Shown: positions 1 to 7,143 of the stretch, in pieces
Position numbering within the stretch: the first letter of the stretch is position 1
How the letters are laid out: every line of letters starts with the position of its first letter
Source of the DNA: an uncultured Aquimarina sp.
GTDB lineage: Bacteria; Bacteroidota; Bacteroidia; Flavobacteriales; Flavobacteriaceae
Assembly (NCBI RefSeq): GCF_947492965.1
Contig: NZ_CANLOZ010000013.1
Span: 46,437 to 110,436 of the forward strand
Reading direction: 5' to 3'
Length of the DNA stretch: 64,000 bases
Notes under the pieces: model-generated
What the model saw: only the letters and a program-made list of their open reading frames with translations
The model's database searches: none
Told to the model about the DNA's origin: nothing
Made by a program: the position numbers and the translations under genes

Positions 1-1515
1 CATGATAAACTGGTCCATTACATATTTTTCATTTTCAGAAAAAGCTTCCGTCGGTTTTGCATTGATTAGTAAATCAAATTTTTTTAGATCTTCTAAGGTT
101 TTCTTAGGATTCGATGCTACGGAATCTAAAGTAAAAGCGCCAACAAAATAATACTCTTGTAATGTTTTAATAAAATCAGCAATCTTTGCATCTGGTAGTT
201 GCCCGTTTCCTTTAAGTACTGCGATTTTGTGTTTCTTTGGATGGATTAGTTTTTTAAGCGCATCGGCATAAACATATTCTAACTGCTGTATAGAATTATT
301 TACACGTTCTTCGGTTGTAGCTCCAATGGTGTTTTTTACCAAAGCGACTTTTACACTTCGCTTTTGGTAATTCATGATTGCCCATGGCACTACAGTTTCG
401 ATTTCTGTCTTACCACTTTCCTGCACACTTACTTCCATTGGCGTAAGTCCCAGGCGTTGTAATTCTTCGAGTGTTTCTTTTCTAAATTCTTCCTCTTCTA
501 AAGGATTTGTAAATACGTACTGAATCTTTGGATTAATCGAGTTAAATTCCTCTACTATTTGTTTGGTTTCATTTTGTAATCTTCTGAACTCTGATGGAAA
601 GTCACCATCCAAAAGTATATCAATCGCAATGGGTACTTCGGCTTCTTTTAATAGGTTTTTCGTCGCTTCCGATAGTGTAAATCGCTTATCTGCTGTAAGG
701 TCAAAACGATTATAAAATGACGATCCTAGAAGATTGATAATTACCACTGTAATGGTGGCAAAAGAAGCAAGCTTACTAATGGTTTTCTTAGTATTTTTAC
801 TTAGAATAATCGATGTAAGAAATATAAAAATCGAAATGATACTCAAAAAATAGATAATATCTCTGGTATCTAAAATTCCTTGACTAATACGCTCGTAATG
901 TAATTGAATTCCGATTTGTTCTACGGTATAATCACCAGCACCTAATAGTTGGTAATTGGCTAATCCACTAAATCCAAAGTAAAATAGAAAGCACAGAAAA
1001 AGTCCTATCAAAAAGGAGACAATCTGATTATTGGTTAATGATGAAGCAAAGGTTCCTATCGAGGTGTAGGTGGCTCCCAATAATAAGAGTGCAATATACG
1101 AACCAATGGTACTACCACTATCTAAATTTCCAACGGGATTACCCAATTGGTAAACTGTAATAACATACAACAAACTAGGCAGCAATGCGATGCAGATTAA
1201 TGCTAAACTTCCTAAATATTTTCCTAGAGCTAGTTGCCAATTTTTAATAGGTTTGGTAAGCAGTAATTCTAAGGTGCCTTGTTTTCTCTCTTCGGCAATA
1301 CTACGCATGGTTACTGCCGGAATTAAAAACAATAAAATCCAAGGCGCCACTAAAAAGAAAGGTGTTAGACTAGCAAAACCACTATCTAGGATATTGAACT
1401 GACCTTTAAAAACCCACAGAAATAGACCATTAAGAATTAAAAATATACTAATCACTAAATATCCTACAGCGGACGCAAAAAATGTATTAATCTCTTTTCT
1501 TATGATTGCTAGCAT
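1..1515 (-). CDS. GldF-GldG fusion, gliding-motility ABC transporter component (3' end outside window)
   Basis: The minus strand is open without a stop from an ATG at 1515 to the window edge, giving 505 codons. Residues 1 to about 237 look like GldF, an ABC-2 type permease: several hydrophobic helices and the conserved stretch RSIAEERKQGTLELLLTKP near residues 78-96. With no stop codon the frame continues into GldG-like sequence, with a membrane helix near 245-265, the hallmark FDLTADKRFTLS at 271-282, and then soluble alpha/beta sequence. In Flavobacterium johnsoniae GldF (about 240 residues) and GldG (about 560) are separate genes which, with GldA, form an ABC transporter needed for gliding. 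Here they are one frame. ATG 1515 is the first start after an in-frame TAA and matches the normal GldF N-terminus. The remaining GldG part lies off the edge. Confidence 0.85.
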   Translation of the reverse strand, partial: MLAIIRKEINTFFASAVGYLVISIFLILNGLFLWVFKGQFNILDSGFASLTPFFLVAPWILLFLIPAVTMRSIAEERKQGTLELLLTKPIKNWQLALGKYLGSLALICIALLPSLLYVITVYQLGNPVGNLDSGSTIGSYIALLLLGATYTSIGTFASSLTNNQIVSFLIGLFLCFLFYFGFSGLANYQLLGAGDYTVEQIGIQLHYERISQGILDTRDIIYFLSIISIFIFLTSIILSKNTKKTISKLASFATITVVIINLLGSSFYNRFDLTADKRFTLSEATKNLLKEAEVPIAIDILLDGDFPSEFRRLQNETKQIVEEFNSINPKIQYVFTNPLEEEEFRKETLEELQRLGLTPMEVSVQESGKTEIETVVPWAIMNYQKRSVKVALVKNTIGATTEERVNNSIQQLEYVYADALKKLIHPKKHKIAVLKGNGQLPDAKIADFIKTLQEYYFVGAFTLDSVASNPKKTLEDLKKFDLLINAKPTEAFSENEKYVMDQFIM

Positions 1516-1594
1516 ATGCCGGTACTCTCTTTTGATGTAAGTTACTAGAAGGTGAAAATAAGGATTTTGTTTTTACTGATCCTACATCTTGGTG

Positions 1595-1888
1595 TTACAA
1601 TTCTTCAATTTTTTCCACACTCCAAGCTTCTGGTTTTTGATTGAACTTAGTTTTGGTGTTTGCCCAAATATCTTTAAATAACGCAGAGTTACGATAGTTA
1701 TTGAGATGTTCTTCAGATTCCCAATGGCTATAGGTGAAAAATTGATTCGTTTGGTGTATATCTCTAATCAGTTTCAGATGTTTACAACCTTCAAAATTTC
1801 GGATTTTATCTTTGTTTTTTTCAAAGTTTTCTAAAAATGCGTCTATCTGTTCTGGTACGAAACCTAATTTTACAATGCGTATGATCAT
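1595..1888 (-). CDS. Antibiotic biosynthesis monooxygenase (ABM) domain protein
   Basis: A 97-residue protein with the layout of the dimeric alpha/beta-barrel ABM family: an N-terminal strand (MIIRIVKLGF), a helix, the central GCKHLKLIRD strand, then FFTYSHWESEEHLNNYRNS and the segment leading to FKDIWANTKTKF. The pattern of aromatic strand, HWES and then a helix ending in LF is typical of small quinol monooxygenase-like or stress-related ABM proteins of Bacteroidota. The substrate cannot be told from sequence. It sits between the gldFG fusion and the SAM hydrolase gene on the same strand, with a gap of about 150 bases on the upstream side, so it may have its own promoter. Confidence 0.75.
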   Translation of the reverse strand: MIIRIVKLGFVPEQIDAFLENFEKNKDKIRNFEGCKHLKLIRDIHQTNQFFTYSHWESEEHLNNYRNSALFKDIWANTKTKFNQKPEAWSVEKIEEL

Positions 1889-2039
1889 TTTTATATAACT
1901 GGATGAGCAAAGCTACAAAGTTTTGCGTTAGGGATAGCAGTGGCATCCTTTTTTCTCAATAGAGTTGAATCTTCAGGTAAAAGGGTAAAGAAAAAAGATA
2001 TAACGGATAGCCCGCTCGAACGCCATTGTTATAATGTGA

Positions 2040-2870
2040 TCATTCAAAAGTAATGCTAACCGTGTCCCTAAAATATAATCCAAATAGGCTAGAAGCACCA
2101 CCAACGGTTCTGGGATTACTCTTATAGATCGCCAATTCGAGATATCCAGAAGAATTAAAAACCGCCAATTTCTTACCGTCCTCTTCACGTTTACTTTTCT
2201 CTACATCAAAATTGATGGCATCGCTATAACGCTCATAGATTTTGCTAAATACTGCGCTTCTGGCAGTAATCTTAAAGCTTCTTCCTTTGCCAATATCCTC
2301 AAAAAGTTTACGAGTGATATTGGTGATAAGGTTACCATAATTATCGATGTATATAATACTTCCTACAATCTGCTTGTCTCCAAGATTTACGATAGGAGTT
2401 ATTCCTTTAATAAGTTTTATTTCAGCAGTAGGTTTACCGATTACCTCAAGAGTACCTCCTCGTGCAATATGACAAGCCACTGCCACAAAAACATCAAGTA
2501 CCGGAAAGTTGGTTCCTATAGCATCATGAATATTGATTTCTACAATTTTTTCGGGTCTAAATTCTGAAGCAATTAAAGAAATCAATCCATTATTGGCACA
2601 GATAAAGTAGTGATCGTCTAATAAAACAGCGATATGTTTATTTTCTGGATTGAGTTCACTGTCGATTCCTACGATATGAATACTGCCTTTTGGGAAGCTT
2701 TTGTAGGCATTTTGAATGATATATGCTGCTTCTGTAATATGAAAAGGAGAAATCTCGTGCGAAATATCAACAATTGTAGCTTCTGGTAATTCGGTATAGA
2801 TAGCACCTTTAACCGCAGACACAAAGTGATCTTTGATTCCGAAATCTGTAGTTAAAGTTATTATTGGCAT
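2040..2870 (-). CDS. S-adenosyl-L-methionine hydrolase (SAM hydroxide adenosyltransferase, DUF62 family)
   Basis: A 276-residue protein of the DUF62/SAM-dependent halogenase superfamily. It opens with the family signature ITLTTDFGIKDHFVSAVKG and contains DISHEISPFHITEAAYII, GSIHIVGID, the NGL segment and a C-terminal beta-barrel part beginning near GSIIYIDNYGNLITNI. Members of the hydrolase branch split SAM into adenosine and methionine using water. Halogenation by this protein is unlikely because Flavobacteriaceae carry this gene as a conserved housekeeping-type copy. It is transcribed divergently from phoH, and the 283-base space between them holds a good phoH promoter. Confidence 0.85.
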   Translation of the reverse strand: MPIITLTTDFGIKDHFVSAVKGAIYTELPEATIVDISHEISPFHITEAAYIIQNAYKSFPKGSIHIVGIDSELNPENKHIAVLLDDHYFICANNGLISLIASEFRPEKIVEINIHDAIGTNFPVLDVFVAVACHIARGGTLEVIGKPTAEIKLIKGITPIVNLGDKQIVGSIIYIDNYGNLITNITRKLFEDIGKGRSFKITARSAVFSKIYERYSDAINFDVEKSKREEDGKKLAVFNSSGYLELAIYKSNPRTVGGASSLFGLYFRDTVSITFE

Positions 2871-2891
2871 CGATAAGAATTGTTAATATCT

Positions 2892-2925
2892 TTTGATTAT
2901 AAGCGCTTAAAAATATGTAAATTTG
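2892..2925 (+). promoter_or_regulatory. Bacteroidota-type promoter upstream of phoH
   Basis: TTTG at 2892-2895, a spacer of 22 bases, and TAAATTTG at 2918-2925 match the Bacteroidota consensus TTTG then TAnnTTTG. Transcription would begin near 2932, leaving a leader of about 220 bases before the phoH start. Confidence 0.5.
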
Positions 2926-3153
2926 CTAAGAAGTTATTCAAAGTTTTTTTGAATCGAGAAATCTATTAATAAAAACCTACGAGTTTATCATATTAGACTA
3001 CTATACGCATTATATGATTATTACTAAAATTCAACTTGTACTATCATTTTCATTTTTGATTCCCCGACAAAAACTTCAAATAATCCCGATAGCCATTGGG
3101 AGCACAAACTTAGTCAATCCAAAAAACAAATCATACTAAAATTACTATAGCTT

Positions 3154-4110
3154 TTGAACGAACTTATTATTGAACTAACAGAAATTAATCCAAGAGAGTT
3201 TTTCGGACTCCAAAACAGTAATATTCAATTATTAAAGAAATATTTTCCTAAACTGAAAATTGTTGCTCGAGGAAGTAAACTAAAGGTATACGGAGATGAG
3301 GATATGCTCGAAGAGTTTGATATGCGCCTAAATATGCTTTTAGAGCATTTTGGAAAATACAATAAACTCGATGAAAATGTTATTGAGCGTGTATTAACCA
3401 GCGATAGTAAAGCGGATTACGAAACGTCTGCTGGTAGTGGAGAAACCTTGGTACATGGAGTAGGCGGTAGACTAATCAAAGCACAAACAGCTAATCAGCG
3501 CAAATTGGTAGAATTGACCAATAAGAATGATATGGTTTTTGCGATTGGTCCTGCAGGAACTGGTAAAACCTATACCGGTGTTGCGCTAGCGGTAAAAGCA
3601 TTGAAGGAAAAACAAGTACGAAGAATTATACTAACCAGACCAGCGGTTGAAGCTGGTGAAAATCTTGGTTTTTTACCAGGAGATCTAAAAGAAAAATTAG
3701 ATCCCTATATGCAACCACTGTATGATGCGTTACGGGATATGATTCCTGCAGAAAAGCTAGAGAGTTTTATAGAGAAAGGAGTTATCCAGATAGCTCCCAT
3801 GGCGTTTATGCGTGGTCGTACCTTGGATAATGCATTTGTGATCTTGGATGAAGCACAAAATACTACCCATGCGCAAATGAAGATGTTCTTAACACGAATG
3901 GGTAAGAATGCTAAGTTTATGATTACGGGAGATCCAGGACAAATAGATTTACCACGTAGAGTAACTTCTGGATTAAAAGAAGCTTTGTTGGTATTAAAAG
4001 GCATCTCTGGAATCGGAATCATCCATTTGGATGATAAAGATGTAATCCGACATAAATTGGTGAAAAAGGTAATTGCAGCCTACAAAGAGATCGAAAACCG
4101 AAATGGGTAG
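3154..4110 (+). CDS. PhoH family ATPase
   Basis: A 318-residue PhoH-like P-loop protein. Walker A is GPAGTGKT at residues 132-139 and Walker B is in AFVILDEAQN near 228-237, followed by the FLTRMG and ITGDPGQIDLP segments that define the family. The N-terminal 100 residues carry the small KH-like region common in bacterial PhoH proteins. The start is TTG: it gives the N-terminus MNELIIELTEI that is standard in flavobacterial PhoH proteins, and there is no in-frame ATG close by. PhoH proteins bind ATP and are linked with RNA metabolism and stress, but the precise role is open. It is followed by the four-helix-bundle gene and purC on the same strand. Confidence 0.88.
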   Translation: MNELIIELTEINPREFFGLQNSNIQLLKKYFPKLKIVARGSKLKVYGDEDMLEEFDMRLNMLLEHFGKYNKLDENVIERVLTSDSKADYETSAGSGETLVHGVGGRLIKAQTANQRKLVELTNKNDMVFAIGPAGTGKTYTGVALAVKALKEKQVRRIILTRPAVEAGENLGFLPGDLKEKLDPYMQPLYDALRDMIPAEKLESFIEKGVIQIAPMAFMRGRTLDNAFVILDEAQNTTHAQMKMFLTRMGKNAKFMITGDPGQIDLPRRVTSGLKEALLVLKGISGIGIIHLDDKDVIRHKLVKKVIAAYKEIENRNG

Positions 4111-4123
4111 ATTTAGAGAAATG

Positions 4124-4155
4124 AGTACTTAAGTATTTTAGTATTTGAGTATGTA
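4124..4155 (+). repeat. Four tandem copies of an 8-base unit
   Basis: Four consecutive octamers read AGTACTTA, AGTATTTT, AGTATTTG and AGTATGTA. They lie in the gap between phoH and the four-helix-bundle gene. Confidence 0.6.
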
Positions 4156-4223
4156 ATTCTTTTTACAAAGTATACAGACGGATTGGTTAAGACTGTTGTT
4201 TTGTTTAAGTTAAAAAAAAGATA

Positions 4224-4619
4224 TTGAAAAGTAAATTTCATTTTAAGTTTGAAGATTTAATTATTTACAATAAAGCTATTGAATTTGGAGAATCAGTAAA
4301 TAGTCAAGTTGCTTCATTTCCAAAAGAAGAAATGTATAGATTAACTTCACAATTTATTAGAGCAGCAGATTCAATTGCATTAAATATTGCAGAAGGTTCT
4401 GCAAGTTCTGATGCCCAGTTTAACCGATATCTTCAAATTGCATGGGATAGTGCACATGAATGCATAGTTTGTAGTACGAAAGCAAAATTACGTGGTTTTA
4501 TAACCGAAGATGAAGATGAGAGAAATAGGGCCGATATAACTGAATTGTCGAAAATGATAACGTCATTCAAAAAACATTTAAAATCAAAATCTAAAAAGAT
4601 AATAGAAAATAAACAATAG
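4224..4619 (+). CDS. Four-helix bundle protein (23S rRNA intervening-sequence / S23 family)
   Basis: A 131-residue helical protein of the S23 or four-helix-bundle family. Recognisable elements are the FEDLIIYNKAIEFGESV helix, the FPKEEMYRLTSQFIRAADSI segment, the signature LNIAEGSASSDAQFNRYLQIA, and a long final amphipathic helix with a lysine-rich tail. The family was first found in insertions of 23S rRNA genes, but here it lies alone between phoH and purC with no rRNA nearby. A TTG start is used because no in-frame ATG precedes the conserved region. Function is unknown. It appears as a mobile-looking interruption of a phoH-purC pair. Confidence 0.8.
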   Translation: MKSKFHFKFEDLIIYNKAIEFGESVNSQVASFPKEEMYRLTSQFIRAADSIALNIAEGSASSDAQFNRYLQIAWDSAHECIVCSTKAKLRGFITEDEDERNRADITELSKMITSFKKHLKSKSKKIIENKQ

Positions 4620-4659
4620 TTTTCATAATTACTCACCACTCAAAAACTAATATACTACA

Positions 4660-5607
4660 GTGAATACCATCACAAATACCAATTATAATTTTCCTGGTCA
4701 GCAATCCGTGTATAAAGGAAAAGTAAGAGAAGTTTATAATATCAATGATGAATTGCTAGTCATGATTGCTACGGATCGGTTATCTGCTTTTGATGTAGTC
4801 ATGCCAAAAGGAATACCTTTTAAAGGGCAGATTCTAAATCAGATTGCTACGCAAATGATGAAAGCTACCGAAGATTTAGTGCCTAATTGGTTGATTGCTA
4901 CACCCGATCCTAATGTAGCGGTTGGGCATTTATGCGAACCTTTTAAGGTAGAAATGGTGATCAGAGGATATCAATCTGGTCATGCTGCCAGAGAATATAA
5001 AGCTGGAAAAAGAATGTTGTGTGGTGTTCCTATGCCAGAAGGGATGAAAGAAAATGATAAGTTCCCAGAACCGATTATCACACCATCTACCAAAGCGGAT
5101 AATGGAGAGCATGATGAGGATATCTCTAGAGAAGAAATTTTGGCTAAAGGCATTGTCTCTGAAGAAGATTATCTGGTATTAGAAGATTACACTCGAAAGT
5201 TATTCCAAAGAGGAACTGAAATTGCTGCAGAGCGTGGATTGATCTTGGTAGATACGAAGTATGAGTTTGGAAAAACGAAAGATGGAAAAATTGTCTTAAT
5301 TGATGAGATCCATACACCAGATTCTTCGCGTTATTTTTATGTCGAAGGCTATGAAGAACGACAAGCGAATGAAGAACCACAAAAGCAATTGTCTAAAGAG
5401 TTTGTTAGACAGTGGCTCATTAGTAATGGTTTCCAAGGGAAAGAGGGACAACAGATTCCTGAAATGTCAGAAGAATACATCAATTCTGTATCTGATCGCT
5501 ATATAGAACTCTTTGAAAATATTACTGGTACTACCTTTGAGAAAGCAGATGTTTCCAATATCCAGAGTAGGATAGAAGCGAATGTATTAGAGTATTTGAA
5601 GGGATAA
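4660..5607 (+). CDS. purC: Phosphoribosylaminoimidazole-succinocarboxamide synthase (SAICAR synthetase)
   Basis: A 315-residue SAICAR synthetase that joins CAIR with aspartate using ATP in purine synthesis. Visible motifs are the ATP-binding KGKVREVYNI near residues 20-29, TDRLSAFDVVMP, the substrate loop VRGYQSGHAAREYKAG-like segment (here starting VIRGYQSGHAAREY), and the metal and ATP site LIDEIHTPDSSRYFY. The length fits the longer Bacteroidota form, not the roughly 240-residue E. coli form. The start is GTG at 4660. Downstream comes a repeat-rich stretch and no clear hairpin terminator. Confidence 0.93.
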   Translation: MNTITNTNYNFPGQQSVYKGKVREVYNINDELLVMIATDRLSAFDVVMPKGIPFKGQILNQIATQMMKATEDLVPNWLIATPDPNVAVGHLCEPFKVEMVIRGYQSGHAAREYKAGKRMLCGVPMPEGMKENDKFPEPIITPSTKADNGEHDEDISREEILAKGIVSEEDYLVLEDYTRKLFQRGTEIAAERGLILVDTKYEFGKTKDGKIVLIDEIHTPDSSRYFYVEGYEERQANEEPQKQLSKEFVRQWLISNGFQGKEGQQIPEMSEEYINSVSDRYIELFENITGTTFEKADVSNIQSRIEANVLEYLKG

Positions 5608-5958
5608 CCATTTTTAAAGAACTGTTAGTTCGAGTGGTTTTTTGAAATGGAATGTAGAGAAATTGTATAGAGATCCTTTTTTAGAATGTTAGGTTTATTA
5701 CATCTCGATACATTTTTACTCCGCTACGGCTATGTAAAAACACTCGATGAGACGTTGATGATCCTTTAAAATTAGTTCTCTGAAGACTGTATAACTCATT
5801 AAATGGTCAGTTCGGTTGGTTTTTCGAAATAGAATGTAGAAAAATTATATCGAGAACCTCGGTCGGAATGATAACTCTTAAGTTGGTCTCAGAATATCAA
5901 TTATGTCATTCCAGACTTGTTCTGGAATCCACAAGATACAGGTATTGTATACTAGCGA
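5608..5958. repeat. Intergenic stretch built of dispersed palindromic and direct repeats
   Basis: No gene is supported here. Two imperfect direct copies of a roughly 53-base element lie at 5624-5676 and 5806-5858; both contain TTCG, GGTTTTT, GAAAT and GAATGTAGA in the same order. Between them, 5701-5754 forms an imperfect hairpin whose arms contain TCGA and TTTTTAC / GTAAAAA. A perfect 8-base stem ATTCCAGA / TCTGGAAT lies at 5908-5928. Elements of this kind are scattered between genes in many flavobacterial genomes. Confidence 0.6.
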
Positions 5959-6378
5959 TTAATTTTTCAACTTTAATTCTTGTTGTCGCATCGGCATTTG
6001 ATCGATTTGATCAAAGATTTGAGCGGCAGAGACTACTTTGCTGGATTGTAGTTTACGACCGCCATCCAATCCTATTAGGATGACTTTAAGGGTTTTATTA
6101 GTAGTATTATATTTTTTATAAAGTGTATTGTCTTTTGTTGGTTGGTTGTTCTCAATTCCTTTTATATAGGATGTAGGTGTTATTTGGTATATGATCAGTT
6201 TTCTATCCGCTAATTCTTCTGTTCTATTTTGTAATTCTTTTACCTGCTCTAATAATTTTGGATGTTGATACGAATCTGCAGAAATGATGATCAAACGATC
6301 TTGCCATCTGTGTTCAGTTAAATCTTGAGCATAGGTGATTAGTGGTAAAAGCAATAAGAACGATAAGACATTTTTCAT
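5959..6378 (-). CDS. DUF4174 domain-containing exported protein
   Basis: A 139-residue protein with a clear Sec signal peptide (hydrophobic LSFLLLLPLITYAQ, cleavage after residue 17 or 18). The mature part follows DUF4174: a start RWQDRLIIISADSYQHPKL, the helical LLEQVKELQNRTEEL segment, and the closing signature LIGLDGGRKLQSS, then IFDQIDQMPMRQQEL. The family has a thioredoxin-like fold but no CxxC here, so redox activity is unlikely. It is transcribed toward purC across a repeat-rich gap. Confidence 0.8.
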   Translation of the reverse strand: MKNVLSFLLLLPLITYAQDLTEHRWQDRLIIISADSYQHPKLLEQVKELQNRTEELADRKLIIYQITPTSYIKGIENNQPTKDNTLYKKYNTTNKTLKVILIGLDGGRKLQSSKVVSAAQIFDQIDQMPMRQQELKLKN

Positions 6379-6400
6379 ATGGGTAAGTTACGAAAAACAA

Positions 6401-6430
6401 AAAAGCTATGGTTATAATATCACAGCTTTT
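6401..6430 (-). terminator. Hairpin with U-tract on minus strand
   Basis: Arms AAAAGCT (6401-6407) and AGCTTTT (6424-6430), extended past one mismatch by TG/CA. On the minus strand the stem is followed by TTTTTTGTTTTT, a good intrinsic terminator just ahead of the DUF4174 gene. Confidence 0.5.
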
Positions 6431-6509
6431 GTTTTGTTAATGTGTTGTTCATCTACACGGATTACAAATCCGCGCTATCAGGTAATTTTTTTTAAGTTCT
6501 CAATCACTG

Positions 6510-6530
6510 CCGCTAGTTTGTAACTAGTGG
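6510..6530 (+). repeat. REP-like palindrome, copy 1
   Basis: A 21-base hairpin with arms CCGCTAGTT and AACTAGTGG (one G-T pair) around a TGT loop. Its reverse complement recurs at 6704-6724 with only two changes. Confidence 0.55.
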
Positions 6531-6641
6531 TTTTCCTATTGTATTATCCTAATAAATCTAGCAGCCAATAACAAAGCTCACAAGGTATACACCAAATGAA
6601 TTATGAAACTTATACTTTCTACTCATATTACCAAATTAAAC

Positions 6642-6670
6642 AAAAGCTATACCGATATAGTATAGCTTTT
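6642..6670 (-). terminator. Terminator of the RHS/immunity operon
   Basis: A perfect 10-base stem, AAAAGCTATA at 6642-6651 and TATAGCTTTT at 6661-6670, with a 9-base loop. On the minus strand it ends in TTTTGTTT. It lies about 70 bases after the stop of the putative immunity gene. Confidence 0.65.
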
Positions 6671-6703
6671 AGATTGCTTGTTTGTTATTGCCAATCTTTG
6701 ACG

Positions 6704-6724
6704 CCACTAGTCACAGACTAGCGG
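6704..6724 (-). repeat. REP-like palindrome, copy 2 (inverted)
   Basis: CCACTAGTCACAGACTAGCG followed by G. It matches the reverse complement of the copy at 6510-6530 at 19 of 21 bases, so the two copies face each other across 173 bases. Confidence 0.55.
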
Positions 6725-6738
6725 TAGCGGGGGACTTA

Positions 6739-7143
6739 TCATTTATATATATAATCTCGATTACTGGGCTTTTCTAACCATAAGATAGTATTCCAAAGAG
6801 ATTTCATTGTTGATTTATTTTTTAGCCATATTCTATCATTATCAATAGTAATGTATTTATAACTAGCAAAAACCTTTTCTTTCCTCATAGCATTATTATG
6901 CAAAATTTCTGAAAACTCACTCAGTGAAATTTTCCCTTTATTCCCCTTTAATGAAGAATAAAAGACATGTTCTTCTCCCAAAATAGTATATAAATTATCA
7001 TTTTTTTGAATTCCTAATAACACCTTTTTTCCTTCATTTCTCAAATTGTCTATAATTTTTGAAGATTCATCCACGAAATTACTTCCAGCATGCTTTTCTA
7101 AATTATTGCGTTTAATTCTTGCTTTTAAAATGTTTGTTTTCAT
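6739..7143 (-). CDS. Putative immunity protein of the RHS toxin
   Basis: A 134-residue protein that I do not recognise. It has no signal peptide, so it is likely cytosolic. It starts with a basic MKTNILKARIKRNN segment, continues with mixed alpha/beta sequence (KKVLLGIQKNDNLYTILGEEHVFYSS), and ends with the aromatic IWLKNKSTMKSLWNTILWLE. Its ATG overlaps the stop of the RHS gene in an ATGA arrangement, and the operon terminator follows it. In polymorphic toxin systems a small, poorly conserved gene directly after an RHS gene with a variable C-terminus is normally the cognate immunity gene. That role is inferred from position alone. Its base composition looks more AT-rich than the RHS core. 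Confidence 0.65.
   Translation of the reverse strand: MKTNILKARIKRNNLEKHAGSNFVDESSKIIDNLRNEGKKVLLGIQKNDNLYTILGEEHVFYSSLKGNKGKISLSEFSEILHNNAMRKEKVFASYKYITIDNDRIWLKNKSTMKSLWNTILWLEKPSNRDYIYK

Larger units (their letters stand above)
6379..6738. other. Gene-poor stretch with two terminator hairpins and REP-like palindromes
   Basis: About 360 bases without a supported gene. The stretch holds two similar hairpins (6401-6430 and 6642-6670), a palindrome CGGATTACAAATCCG at 6458-6472, and an inverted pair of a 21-base REP-like element at 6510-6530 and 6704-6724. Small open frames here show no conserved features. Confidence 0.55.

Noticed and set aside
1190..1402. 70-codon plus-strand frame inside the GldF part
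   Set aside because: Antisense to the continuous GldF-GldG frame, which has clear homology.
5868..6083. Open frame on the plus strand across the repeat region and the end of the DUF4174 gene
   Set aside because: Formed by repeats and antisense to a supported gene.
6335..6523. 62-codon open frame on the plus strand
   Set aside because: Runs through terminator and REP-like palindromes; no protein-like features.
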